Positions 43,162 to 51,796 of a stretch of DNA of 60,889 bases are shown in pieces. Within the stretch, counting starts at the first letter, position 1, and every line of letters begins with the position of its first letter. The notes under the pieces were generated by a model. It saw only the letters and a program-made list of their open reading frames with translations. It was not told where the DNA came from and made no database searches. Position numbers and translations under genes: made by a program. The stretch covers positions 1 through 60,889 of the forward strand of contig JAXLRI010000019.1 in the NCBI GenBank assembly GCA_046331175.1. Reading direction: 5' to 3'. Source of the DNA: JAWKIW01 sp046331175 (GTDB lineage: Bacteria > Actinomycetota > Acidimicrobiia > Acidimicrobiales > Acidimicrobilacustridaceae).

Positions 43162-45255
43162 GTGACCGGCGGCACCCCGGTCCCACCACCGCCACCCACG
43201 CGGGCGGACGACCTCGTCGAGGTCCTCCACGGCACGCCGGTGGCCGACCCGTTCCGCTGGCTCGAGGACGGGCAGGACCCCGAGGTCCGCGCCTGGGTGG
43301 GCGCCCAGAACGAGCGCACCGACTCGGTGCTGCTCTCGCTGCCTGGGCGCGCCGACCGCCACCGCCGGCTGCAGGCGCTGCTGCGCGCCGGCTCGTCGGT
43401 GACCTGCCAGGTGGCCGGCGGGCGGGTGTTCTCACTCGACCGCTGGGGCCACCACGACCAGGCGGTGCTGGTGTGCCGTTCGGCCACGATGCCCACCACG
43501 CCGCGCCCGCTGGTCGACCCCCACGCCATGACCGGCGACCCCACGGCGGCGGTCGACTGGTACCACCCCTCCCCCGACGGCCGGCGGGTGGCCTACGGCA
43601 TCTCCCGGGGCGGCGACGAGCGCTCGACCCTGCACGTGCTCGACGTCGAGACCGGCCGCAACCTGCGCGACCGCATCCCCAACACCCGGGCCTGCTCGGT
43701 GGCGTGGCTGCCCGACGGCTCCGCCTTCGCCTACACCCGGTACCCCGATCCGTACGACGTGCCCGTCGAGGACCGGGGCTACTGGCGCAAGGTGTTCTGG
43801 CACCGCCTCGGCGATCAGCCCAGCCGGGACGAGCTGGTGTGGGGCGACCTGCCCGACAAGACGGCGTGGCCCAACGTGTCCATCTCGACCGACGGCCGGT
43901 GGATGCTGGTCCACCTCTCGCTGGGGTGGAGCCGGGTCGACGTCCACCTGATCGATCGGCGCACCGGGGCCCGCACGGTGGTCGTCGAGGGCATCGAGGC
44001 GGTGTCGACGTTCACGGTGGTCGGCGACCGCCTCGTCGGGGTCACCACCCTCGACGCCGATCGGGGCCGGGTCGTGTCGGCCCCGCTCACCACGCCCTGG
44101 CACGACCACTGGGAGACCATCGTCCCCGAGTCCGACGCCGTGCTCGAGACCCTCACGGCCACCGCCCGGTCGCTGCTCGTGCTGGGGTCGCGATCGGCGG
44201 TGTCGTTCCTCGACCGCTACGACCACGACGGCACGCGGCACGAGTCGATCCGGCTGCCCGAGCTCGGCTCGCTGGCCGGCCTCACCGGCAGCCGCGAGCG
44301 CGACGAGGCCTTCTTCTCCTTCACGTCGTTCGCCCGGCCGCCCGCCCTGCACCGCTGGACCCCCGACGCCGTGACCGACTGGAGCCGGCTCGACCTGCTC
44401 GACCACCCCGACGCCGCCACCCTGGCCGACGGCCGCTTCGTGGTGGAGCAGGTGCGGTACCCGTCGGCGGACGGCACCGAGATCCCGATGTTCCTCATCC
44501 GGGCCGCCGACGTCGAGCCCTCCCCGGACACCCCCTGCATCCTGACCGGCTACGGCGGCTTCTCCATCACGATGGGGCCCGCCTACAGCGCCGCCATCGT
44601 GTCGGTGTGCGAGCAGGGGGGCCTCTACGCGGTGGCCGGCATCCGCGGCGGCGCCGAGGAGGGCGAGGCGTGGCACCGCGCCGGCATGCTCGAGCACAAG
44701 CAGCGGTCCTTCGACGACTTCATCGCGGCGGCCGACTGGCTGGTCGACACCGGCCGCACGTCCCGGGACCGGTTGGCCCTGCGCGGGGGCAGCAACGGCG
44801 GGCTCCTCATGGGCGCCGTCATCACCCAGCGCCCCGACCTGTGCCGCGCCGTGCAGATCGCCGTGCCCCTGCTCGACATGCTGCGCTACCACCGCTTCCT
44901 CATCGCCCGGCTGTGGGTGCCCGAGTACGGCGACCCCGACCAACCCGACGACTTCACCTGGCTGCACGCCTACTCGCCCTACCACCGGGTCGACGACGGC
45001 ACCTGCTACCCCGCCGTGCTGCTCACCACGGCCGAGGGCGATTCGCGCGTCGACCCGCTGCACGCCCGCAAGATGGCCGCCCGCCTGCAGGCGGCCACCT
45101 CGTGCGGGGAGGAGCGGCCGATCCTGCTGCGCATCGAGCCGAAGGCGGGCCACGGCCAGGGCAAGCCGGTCAGCAAGCAGGCCGACGAGCTGGCCGACGT
45201 CCTCGGCTTCTTCGACTGGCAGCTGGCGTCGGGGACCGTGGGCGAGCCCCGGTAG
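43162..45255 (+). CDS. Prolyl oligopeptidase family serine peptidase (S9A)
   Basis: 697 aa from the GTG at 43162. N-terminal beta-propeller (about 75-405) and C-terminal alpha/beta-hydrolase: Ser544 in RGGSNGGLLMG, Asp627 in AEGDSRVDPLHARKM, His664 in KAGHGQGKP. YRGAEE-like oxyanion segment GIRGGAEEGEAWH. No signal peptide, so a cytosolic oligopeptidase cleaving after proline in short peptides. ADPFRWLEDGQDPEVRAWV at the N-terminus is typical of the family. The TAG stop doubles as part of the queF promoter. Confidence 0.95.
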   Translation: MTGGTPVPPPPPTRADDLVEVLHGTPVADPFRWLEDGQDPEVRAWVGAQNERTDSVLLSLPGRADRHRRLQALLRAGSSVTCQVAGGRVFSLDRWGHHDQAVLVCRSATMPTTPRPLVDPHAMTGDPTAAVDWYHPSPDGRRVAYGISRGGDERSTLHVLDVETGRNLRDRIPNTRACSVAWLPDGSAFAYTRYPDPYDVPVEDRGYWRKVFWHRLGDQPSRDELVWGDLPDKTAWPNVSISTDGRWMLVHLSLGWSRVDVHLIDRRTGARTVVVEGIEAVSTFTVVGDRLVGVTTLDADRGRVVSAPLTTPWHDHWETIVPESDAVLETLTATARSLLVLGSRSAVSFLDRYDHDGTRHESIRLPELGSLAGLTGSRERDEAFFSFTSFARPPALHRWTPDAVTDWSRLDLLDHPDAATLADGRFVVEQVRYPSADGTEIPMFLIRAADVEPSPDTPCILTGYGGFSITMGPAYSAAIVSVCEQGGLYAVAGIRGGAEEGEAWHRAGMLEHKQRSFDDFIAAADWLVDTGRTSRDRLALRGGSNGGLLMGAVITQRPDLCRAVQIAVPLLDMLRYHRFLIARLWVPEYGDPDQPDDFTWLHAYSPYHRVDDGTCYPAVLLTTAEGDSRVDPLHARKMAARLQAATSCGEERPILLRIEPKAGHGQGKPVSKQADELADVLGFFDWQLASGTVGEPR

Positions 45256-45258
45256 GGT
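45253..45258 (+). promoter_or_regulatory. -10 box (TAGGGT) of queF
   Basis: TAGGGT, 7 nt before the GTG at 45266; its first three bases are the stop codon of the upstream peptidase gene. Confidence 0.45.
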
Positions 45259-45265
45259 GCGCCCC

Positions 45266-45619
45266 GTGCCCAGCCAGCCCTCCAAGGACCTCGTCGCCCT
45301 CCCCAACCCGCACCCGGGGCGCGACTACGAGGTGCGGTGCGAGACGCCCGAGCTCACCTGCTTGTGCCCCGAGACCGGCCAGCCCGACTTCGCCCTCGTC
45401 ACCATCACCTACGTGCCCGGCGACCACATCGTCGAGCTGAAGTCGCTGAAGCTGTACCTGTGGAGCTTCCGGGACGAGGGCCACTACCACGAGGACGTCA
45501 CCAACCGGATCCTCGACGACCTCGTCGCCGCCCTGGGCCCCCGCCGCATGACCGTCACCACGCTGTGGAACGTGCGGGGCGGGATCACCACCACCGTCAC
45601 CGCCTCCCACCCCGCCTGA
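45266..45619 (+). CDS. queF: NADPH-dependent 7-cyano-7-deazaguanine reductase, type I
   Basis: 117 aa from the GTG at 45266, chosen because a -10 box lies 7 nt upstream; a GTG at 45257 falls inside that box. QueF motifs: nucleophilic Cys in TCLCPETGQPDFALV, substrate-binding ELKSLKLYLWSFRDEGHYHE, and TLWNVRGGITTTV. Reduces preQ0 to preQ1 in queuosine biosynthesis. Single-domain (unimodular) type. queC/D/E and tgt are not in the window; a queuosine-salvage gene is at 53407. Confidence 0.95.
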   Translation: MPSQPSKDLVALPNPHPGRDYEVRCETPELTCLCPETGQPDFALVTITYVPGDHIVELKSLKLYLWSFRDEGHYHEDVTNRILDDLVAALGPRRMTVTTLWNVRGGITTTVTASHPA

Positions 45620-45731
45620 CCCGCCTGACCCACGGCGACGACCGGCGCCCGACGGTCTGGTCGGTCGCGGCGCGCGTTGGGGTCGATGGGCCCTTCGCCG
45701 CCCCGACCGGCGCGCCGACACTCCAGGTGGA

Positions 45732-45753
45732 GCGACCGCAACGCCGCGGTCGC
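45732..45753 (+). promoter_or_regulatory. Hairpin just upstream of the DUF6777 gene RBS
   Basis: GCGACCGC-AACGCC-GCGGTCGC, perfect 8-bp arms, followed 7 nt later by the RBS AGGAGG (45761-45766). It could shape translation or be a terminator of queF. Confidence 0.45.
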
Positions 45754-45772
45754 GGATCTGAGGAGGCACGTC

Positions 45773-47143
45773 GTGGGCCAGACGATGAGCTTCTGCGCCA
45801 GCTGCGGGAACCACCTGGAACCGGGTGCCCGGTTCTGCGGGGTGTGCGGGCACGCCGTGGGCGCGCCGACACCCGGTGCGCCCGGCGCGCCGACCACCGG
45901 CGCGCCCACGACGCCGACGCCACCGACACCGGGGCCACCCACCGGTGCCGTGCCGCCGTACGTCGCCCCGACCCCTCCACCCCGGAGCCGGACCGGGCTC
46001 GTCGTGGCGCTGGTGGTCGTGGCGGCGCTGGCGGTCATCGCATCGGTCACCGCCGTGGTGCTCGTCGCACGGCGCACCGAGCCCGCGGCCCAGGCCGACG
46101 AGCTCGTGCTCGAGCCAGTCGGCGCCACCACCCCCGACCCGTTCACCGCGTCGGTGACGACCGGCCGGGAGATCACCCCCAACCCGGGGGCGGTCAAGGT
46201 CCCGGCCAGCGCCACCAGCACCGGCGGACAGCAGGTGCCGGGGTCCCAGCCGGCGCTGTACGGCGGCACCAAGAACAACGCGACCTGCAACCCCGACCAG
46301 CTGGTGGCGTTCCTCCAGGCCAACCCGGACAAGGGGGCCGCCTGGGCCGGCGTCCTCGGCATCAACCAGGCCGACATCGCCACCTACGTGAAGGGCCTCA
46401 CGCCGATCCTGCTCACCCGCGACACCCGGGTCACCAACCACGGCTTCGCCAACGGCAAGGCCACCGCCATCCCTGCCGTGCTGCAGGCCGGGACCGCCGT
46501 CATGGTCGACCGCTACGGCATCCCTCGGGTCAAGTGCGGCTGCGGCAACCCGCTGACCGAACCGGCGCCGGTCACCTCGGCCACCAAGGTCCGGGGCAAC
46601 CCGTGGTCGGGCTTCTCCGTGTCGACGACGGTCGTGGTGATCGTCAACGTGACCGTCGACGTGTTCGTCCTCGTCGACCCCACCACGGGTGCCGTGTTCG
46701 ACCGACCGGCCGGCACGACCGGCAGCGTCGACGTCGACACCCCGCACGACCAGCTCTGCCGCGACTTCCCGAGCGACCCCGCGTGCGCCACCACGACCAC
46801 CTCGTCCACGACGACCACCACGGCCCCACCGACGACGACCACCACCGCTCCCACCACCACCCACACGACCGTCGCCCCGACGATCCCGCCGACCAGCATC
46901 GTCCTCGGGAGCCCCGAGGAGGCCATCGCCGTGGTCCAGGCGAACCTCTGCGGCCAGGGCGGCTACCTGTCGGACTGGGCGAGCTGGGTGATCGACAGCG
47001 GGATGTACCGGGTGACGGTGCAGTTCGTGCCCGAGGGCTTCTCCGAACGGGCCACGGCGTCGTTCGAGGTGAACTTCAACACCAACCACCCGACGGTCGT
47101 GCCCGAGGACCAGCTCGCCGCCGAGCTGCTCTGCATCGGCTGA
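45773..47143 (+). CDS. Zinc-ribbon, single-TM DUF6777-like protein
   Basis: 456 aa from the GTG at 45773, where AGGAGG lies 6 nt upstream (the ATG four codons later has poor spacing). Cytosolic zinc ribbon (FCASCGN..., CGVCGHAVG; two CxxC), Pro/Thr/Gly-rich linker, TM about 76-99, then an extracellular domain matching the DUF6777 pattern: LYGGTKNNATCNPDQLVAFL, WAGVLGI, LTRDTRVTNHGF, and VPRVKCGCGNPL (IPRVKCGCGNPL). A Thr-rich spacer and a C-terminal beta domain (about 375-456) follow. Function unknown; an envelope-sensing or binding role is a guess. Confidence 0.8.
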   Translation: MGQTMSFCASCGNHLEPGARFCGVCGHAVGAPTPGAPGAPTTGAPTTPTPPTPGPPTGAVPPYVAPTPPPRSRTGLVVALVVVAALAVIASVTAVVLVARRTEPAAQADELVLEPVGATTPDPFTASVTTGREITPNPGAVKVPASATSTGGQQVPGSQPALYGGTKNNATCNPDQLVAFLQANPDKGAAWAGVLGINQADIATYVKGLTPILLTRDTRVTNHGFANGKATAIPAVLQAGTAVMVDRYGIPRVKCGCGNPLTEPAPVTSATKVRGNPWSGFSVSTTVVVIVNVTVDVFVLVDPTTGAVFDRPAGTTGSVDVDTPHDQLCRDFPSDPACATTTTSSTTTTTAPPTTTTTAPTTTHTTVAPTIPPTSIVLGSPEEAIAVVQANLCGQGGYLSDWASWVIDSGMYRVTVQFVPEGFSERATASFEVNFNTNHPTVVPEDQLAAELLCIG

Positions 47144-47167
47144 TCCACCCGGTCGTCCCGGCCGGGC

Positions 47168-48013
47168 TCAGACGAGGCGGCTGATCATCGAGCCGACCAC
47201 CTGGTCGCGCAGCCGGTCGGGCAGGCGAGCGGCCAGCGCGGTCAACCGGGCGTCGACCCCCACGAGGTAGCGGGTGCGGGCCCGGGTGGCGGTGAGGGCG
47301 TGCTCGACGGCCTTGGCCACGTGGATGGGGTCGACGCCGGCGGCGTCCTGGGCCTCGATGCCGCCGCGGATCACCTCGATCCACCGGGCGTAGCGGTCGA
47401 GGGCGATGGCCGGCAGGCGCCCCTCGAGCTCGTCGGCGAGCGAGCGGCCCTTGTCCCAGATGGCGGTCCGCACGGCACCGGGCTCGATCAGCGACACCTG
47501 CAGGCCCCAGTCGGCCAGCTCGATCCGCAGGGAGTCGGCCAGGGCCTCCACAGCGAACTTCGAGGCGCCGTAGGGGGCCATCATCGGCGTGGACAGCAGG
47601 CCGCTGACCGACCCCACGAAGACCACCCGGCCCCAGCTCTCGCGCAACAGGGGCAGGAACGCCTGGGTGACGGCCACCTGCCCCACCACGTTCACCTCGA
47701 GCTGCTCGCGCCAGTAGTCGAGCGGCAGGTACTCGACCGGCCCGCCGATGGCGATGCCGGCGTTGTTCACGATGCCGGCGAGGCGCTGGCGGCCCAGCGT
47801 CGCCTCGACCTCGGCCGCCGCCGCGTGCACGCCCTCGGCGTCGGTGACGTCGACGATGAGGGGCCGCAGCCGCTCGGAGGCCTCGGCCGCCAATCCCTCC
47901 CCGTCGGCCTCCTTCCTCACCCCCGCGTAGACGTGGAAGCCGAGGCGGTCGAGGTGCAGGGCGGTGGCGCGTCCGATGCCGGTGGAGGCGCCGGTGACGA
48001 GGGCGGCAGGCAT
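47168..48013 (-). CDS. Short-chain dehydrogenase/reductase
   Basis: 281 aa, classical SDR: NAD(P)-binding TGASTGIG (7-14), NNAG, catalytic Ser in VGSVSGL and YGASK. C-terminal variable region fits SDRs acting on lipids or small alcohols/ketones; substrate unknown. Follows the SGNH gene by 48 nt on the same strand, so it may be the third gene of the MBOAT-SGNH transcript. Convergent with the DUF6777 gene (24-nt gap). Confidence 0.9.
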   Translation of the reverse strand: MPAALVTGASTGIGRATALHLDRLGFHVYAGVRKEADGEGLAAEASERLRPLIVDVTDAEGVHAAAAEVEATLGRQRLAGIVNNAGIAIGGPVEYLPLDYWREQLEVNVVGQVAVTQAFLPLLRESWGRVVFVGSVSGLLSTPMMAPYGASKFAVEALADSLRIELADWGLQVSLIEPGAVRTAIWDKGRSLADELEGRLPAIALDRYARWIEVIRGGIEAQDAAGVDPIHVAKAVEHALTATRARTRYLVGVDARLTALAARLPDRLRDQVVGSMISRLV

Positions 48014-48061
48014 GGCGGGGAGTCTCGCGCGCCGGGTGCGCGCCCACCGCCGGGTCGCCGG

Positions 48062-49291
48062 TCAGGAGGTGGCCGGGACCTCGGCGCGCTCGTGCACGTC
48101 GGGCGGCGCCAGCTGCTCGACCGGCGGGATCGCCTGGGACCCCGTCAGGTCGATCTCCTTCGCAAGCCGCCCGATGACGGCCCACGCCAGGCGATCGGCG
48201 CCGGCCCCGCTGAGGTGGATGTTGTCCGACGCCCGCAGCAGCTTGGTCTGACCGTCGGCCATGGGCAGGCTGGGCCGGTACTGGCCGTCGGGGCCGACGA
48301 AGTACGCGTAGGAGTCGAAGTACTTCACCCACGGGCGCTTCTGGGCCTCGCTCCAGTAGATGTAGTTGAGCTTCTCCATGCCGTCGGCGATGCCGGTGGA
48401 CGGGCCCATGGCGAGGGCACCGGTCCAGATGACGAGCCGATCGTCGTCGGGGCTCTTGAGCAGGTCCATGGTGTCGGCCACCCGCTGTCGGTAGGCCTCC
48501 AGCCATTCGTCGCTGAAGCGCACGGACGCCTTGGTGCCCTTCCACGCCGGCATGTTCTGGGCGTCGTTGGCGCCGAACATGATCACGACGACGTCGGGGT
48601 CGACCGACGGCACCACGTCCTTCACCAGGTGCTCGGGCCAGTTGAAGTAGTCGGGTCGGGTGAGCCCGCTCGAGACCTTGTAGTCGTGGGTGGGGACGAA
48701 CAGGCCGGTGGCCGACGAGACCCGGGCCAGCGACCGCCCGAAGTCGCCCGTGATGGAGTCGCCGCCGACCCACAGCTTGAGCGGCTGCTCGGGCGTCGGG
48801 GTGCGGAGCTTGGGCGCCGCCGACACCTCGACCGGCGCACCCCCCGGTGCCGTCCCGCCGGGCGTCGCACCCTGCTGGGCCAGCTGCGCCTTCAGCTCGT
48901 CGGTGGACTCGCCGCTGTCCTGGCTGCGCCCGATCGCCTGGTCGATCGACTGGCGGGGGCCGGTGAAGCGGAAGAAGTCGGAGAAGTCGGCGATGGCCGA
49001 CGAGATGGTCTGCCGCCAGCAGCCGTCGCAGGCGAGGTTGGCCTTGGACTTCCGGGCGGTGGCGTCGGCGTTGACGAACATGGCCACCAGCAGGCCGGCG
49101 ACGATGATCACCAGCACGAAGCCGGCCGGCATGGTGCCGGGCCGAGGCGACCGCACCCCCCGGAACATGCTGAACACGCTCCGACCGTCGAACAGATCGG
49201 TCGGGGGACGACCGTCACGTCCCTCGCGGCGCGAGGGCTGCCCGTCCGCGCCCCGGCCGGGAGGCCGGCCCTGCTCGTCGGTGGCCGTCAC
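48062..49291 (-). CDS. Membrane-anchored SGNH-fold hydrolase/acyltransferase (DUF459-like)
   Basis: 409 aa, GTG start. Hydrophilic N-terminus, TM about 57-73, extracytoplasmic linker with Cys88/Cys91, then an SGNH domain: Ser179 in WVGGDSITGDFG, Asn in IMFGANDAQNM, and DNIHLSGAGADRLAW holding the Asp/His pair. Together with the MBOAT protein 82 nt upstream it forms a pair like AlgI/AlgX- or PatA/PatB-type O-acylation systems for envelope polysaccharides (inference from families and order). Confidence 0.88.
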   Translation of the reverse strand: MTATDEQGRPPGRGADGQPSRREGRDGRPPTDLFDGRSVFSMFRGVRSPRPGTMPAGFVLVIIVAGLLVAMFVNADATARKSKANLACDGCWRQTISSAIADFSDFFRFTGPRQSIDQAIGRSQDSGESTDELKAQLAQQGATPGGTAPGGAPVEVSAAPKLRTPTPEQPLKLWVGGDSITGDFGRSLARVSSATGLFVPTHDYKVSSGLTRPDYFNWPEHLVKDVVPSVDPDVVVIMFGANDAQNMPAWKGTKASVRFSDEWLEAYRQRVADTMDLLKSPDDDRLVIWTGALAMGPSTGIADGMEKLNYIYWSEAQKRPWVKYFDSYAYFVGPDGQYRPSLPMADGQTKLLRASDNIHLSGAGADRLAWAVIGRLAKEIDLTGSQAIPPVEQLAPPDVHERAEVPATS

Positions 49292-49373
49292 GACGGGCCA
49301 CCGTAGCGGCGCACCGTCTCGCGACGAGCGCGGCCTGCGGGTCCCCCACCGCCCGGTCCCACGCGCTGCACCA

Positions 49374-51041
49374 TCAGAACTGGAAGTAGATGAAGGGGGC
49401 GACGCCCTCGGGTCCGAGGGCGTCGATGACCACGATGCCGGCGGCGAGGGCCAGGACCTGCAGGACGGGGGCCAGCCGGCCGAAGCCGACCGCCACCTTG
49501 TCGGGGATCCGGGACGGCACGAACTGCGAGGCGATGGCCGCCACGATGATCCCGGCGCAGATGAGCAGCGTGCCCTGCTCGATGGGCTGCAGCGCCTCGC
49601 CGCCGCCGGTGAACAGCGCGCTCAGCACCGCGGTGGCGTCGCCGAACGACGGCGCCCGGAAGAACACCCACGCCAGGGTGACGATCCCGAAGGTGAGGGT
49701 CCACTGCAGGACCTTGACGACGGGCGACGGCACGCCCAGCGCGCCGCGCTGCGCCCAGCGGCCCTTCACGATCCGCTCCACCACCAGCGCGGTGCCGTGG
49801 ATGGTCCCCCAGATGACGAAGGTCCAGTTGGCACCGTGCCAGAGGCCACCGAGCACCATGGTCGCCATGAGGTTGCGGTAGGTGGCGGCGATCGTGCCCC
49901 GGTTGCCGCCGAGCGGGATGTACAGGTAGTCGCGCAGCCAGCGTGACAGCGTCATGTGCCACCGGCGCCAGAAGTCCTGCATCGAGAACGACCGGTAGGG
50001 CGCGTCGAAGTTCTGCGGGAAGCGGATGCCGAGCAGCAGGGCCACGCCGATGGCGATGTCGGTGTACCCCGAGAAGTCGGCGTAGATCTGGATCGAGTAG
50101 CCGAGCACGCCGACGAGCACGTCGAGCTGGCTGTGGGCCGAGGGCAGGGCGAACACCGGATCGACCACGTTGGCGGCCAGGTACGACGAGATCACGACCT
50201 TCTTGAACAGGCCACGGCCGATGAGCAGGAACGCCTCCGACGACTGCACGAAGCGGGGGTCGGCCCGGGCGTCGAGCTGGGGGGCGAACTCGGACACCCG
50301 CACGATCGGCCCGGCCACCAGGTGGGCGAAGAAGGTGAGGTAGACGGCGAAGTCGAGCAGCGGGATGGGCCGCAGCTCGCCCCGGCCGACGTCGACCACG
50401 TAGCTGATCGCCTGGAAGGTGAAGAACGAGATGGCGATGGGCAGCACCACGTTGAGGGCGAACGTGGGCACCTCGATGCCGAGGCTCTGCAGGCGCGTGG
50501 TGAAGAAGTCGAGGAAGAAGTTCGTGTACTTGAAGTAGGCCAGCACGAACAGGTCGACCACGACGGCGGCGCGCACCAGCCAGCGACTGGCGTTGGTGCG
50601 CGCCCGGCCCGGCCCGAGGTTCGCCCAGACCGCGCGCGCGAACGAGGCGTTGACGAAGACGATGCCGAGGAGCAGGAAGAGGAACCGCCAGTTCTGCTCG
50701 GACGGCTCGGGGAACTGGTCGGCGATGCGCAGGTTGAGCACCACCAGCGCGGCCACCAGCACGAACGGGATGGCGGTGGCGATGGCGTGGCGCGACTCGC
50801 CCGCCTCGCCGTCGCCGAAGCCCACCCGCAGCAGGAACGACGTGAGGAAGGCCATCACGGCCGCCGCCCCGACCACCACCAGGTTCACGAAGGTGTGCTT
50901 CGGGTTGAACGGGTCGAGGTAGAACGCGCAGCTGGCGAGCAGGATGAACCAACGCCACGGCGCCGCGTAGGGCCGCAGCAACCAGCTCCCCGCGAAGACG
51001 ACCACGAAGAAGACGGCGAAGTCGATGGTGGGGAACAGCAT
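49374..51041 (-). CDS. MBOAT family membrane O-acyltransferase (DltB/AlgI-like)
   Basis: 555 aa, about 11-12 hydrophobic helices. MBOAT signatures LNVVLPIAISFFTFQAISYV, DFSGYTDIAIGVALLLGI, FWRRWHMTLSRWLRDYLYIP and the catalytic His402 in GGLWHGANWTF. It would pass acyl groups across the membrane to a secreted polymer with the downstream SGNH protein. Start ATG 51041; the open frame further up is low complexity. -10 TATCGT lies 10 nt before the start. Confidence 0.93.
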   Translation of the reverse strand: MLFPTIDFAVFFVVVFAGSWLLRPYAAPWRWFILLASCAFYLDPFNPKHTFVNLVVVGAAAVMAFLTSFLLRVGFGDGEAGESRHAIATAIPFVLVAALVVLNLRIADQFPEPSEQNWRFLFLLLGIVFVNASFARAVWANLGPGRARTNASRWLVRAAVVVDLFVLAYFKYTNFFLDFFTTRLQSLGIEVPTFALNVVLPIAISFFTFQAISYVVDVGRGELRPIPLLDFAVYLTFFAHLVAGPIVRVSEFAPQLDARADPRFVQSSEAFLLIGRGLFKKVVISSYLAANVVDPVFALPSAHSQLDVLVGVLGYSIQIYADFSGYTDIAIGVALLLGIRFPQNFDAPYRSFSMQDFWRRWHMTLSRWLRDYLYIPLGGNRGTIAATYRNLMATMVLGGLWHGANWTFVIWGTIHGTALVVERIVKGRWAQRGALGVPSPVVKVLQWTLTFGIVTLAWVFFRAPSFGDATAVLSALFTGGGEALQPIEQGTLLICAGIIVAAIASQFVPSRIPDKVAVGFGRLAPVLQVLALAAGIVVIDALGPEGVAPFIYFQF

Positions 51042-51051
51042 CTGCGCGGCG

Positions 51052-51057
51052 ACGATA
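51052..51057 (-). promoter_or_regulatory. -10 box (TATCGT) of the MBOAT operon
   Basis: TATCGT on the minus strand, 10 nt before the ATG at 51041. Confidence 0.45.
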
Positions 51058-51229
51058 CCCGGCCCGCCGAGCGGCCCCGGGATTGGGGTCGGTCGACCCT
51101 GCCCGGGCGCCGGTCCTGAGCGGTTCCATGGTCGCCAAGAGGTCGTCATCCACCAGCGGGGGACGGATCGACGGGCCACCCGTGTGTCGCCGCTCCCGGC
51201 GGGGAGGCGACCGGTCGGCGGAGGTCGCC

Positions 51230-51796
51230 ATGACATCGCTGCTCACCCGGAACCTGACCGACGAAGAGGTCGAGGCCTTCGGCCGCGACGGCATGGTGGT
51301 GGCCACGGGCCTCGTCCCACCGCCGGCCGCGAGGACCGAGGTGCCCGGCGCCTTGGGCGACGTGGCCGCCCGCCTGCTCGCCACCGACGACGTCTGGACC
51401 GGCGCCAGCGCCGAGCCGGCGCCCGGTTGGCTGGAGGTCGCCTGCGGCACCGGGCCGGACACGGTCGCCGAGGCCGCCCCCGACCGCCAGCACCTGCTGC
51501 TGTTCGCGGTGCTCGACGCCATCGCCGCCGGTCGTCCGCTGCGCCTCCTCGCCGGCTCCTACCGTTGGCGCGAGCGCACGCCCGAAGCCGGCCGGCCTGC
51601 CATGGTGCGCTGGTTCCCCGAGGTGGGCGACGTCCTCGCCGTGCGGGCCGGGACCATCCGTCAGGGCCCGCTCGGACCCGACGCCGACAACCGGGGCGCC
51701 AGGTCGGCCCAGACGGCGGCCAGTCGGGTGTCGGCCGCGGTGCGCACGGCGATCAAGTCGTCGGTGGGCCCCACCGGCAGCACCAGCTCGAGGTAG
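51230..51796 (+). CDS. Short PhyH-like protein, possibly degenerate
   Basis: 188 aa, ATG with GGAGGT 4 nt upstream. It opens like phytanoyl-CoA dioxygenases (RNLTDEEVEAFGRDGMVVATGL) -- key core LTDEEVEAFGRDG -- and later has GDVLAVRAGTIRQG, like the PhyH strand GDVLxFxxxTxH, but the H-x-D iron ligands are not visible and the length is well below the usual 270-300. The last 136 nt overlap the 3' end of the convergent phosphohexomutase, and codon use loses coding character there. Either a decayed gene or a new short family. A bulged hairpin (about 51186-51211) lies just before the RBS. Confidence 0.5.
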   Translation: MTSLLTRNLTDEEVEAFGRDGMVVATGLVPPPAARTEVPGALGDVAARLLATDDVWTGASAEPAPGWLEVACGTGPDTVAEAAPDRQHLLLFAVLDAIAAGRPLRLLAGSYRWRERTPEAGRPAMVRWFPEVGDVLAVRAGTIRQGPLGPDADNRGARSAQTAASRVSAAVRTAIKSSVGPTGSTSSR

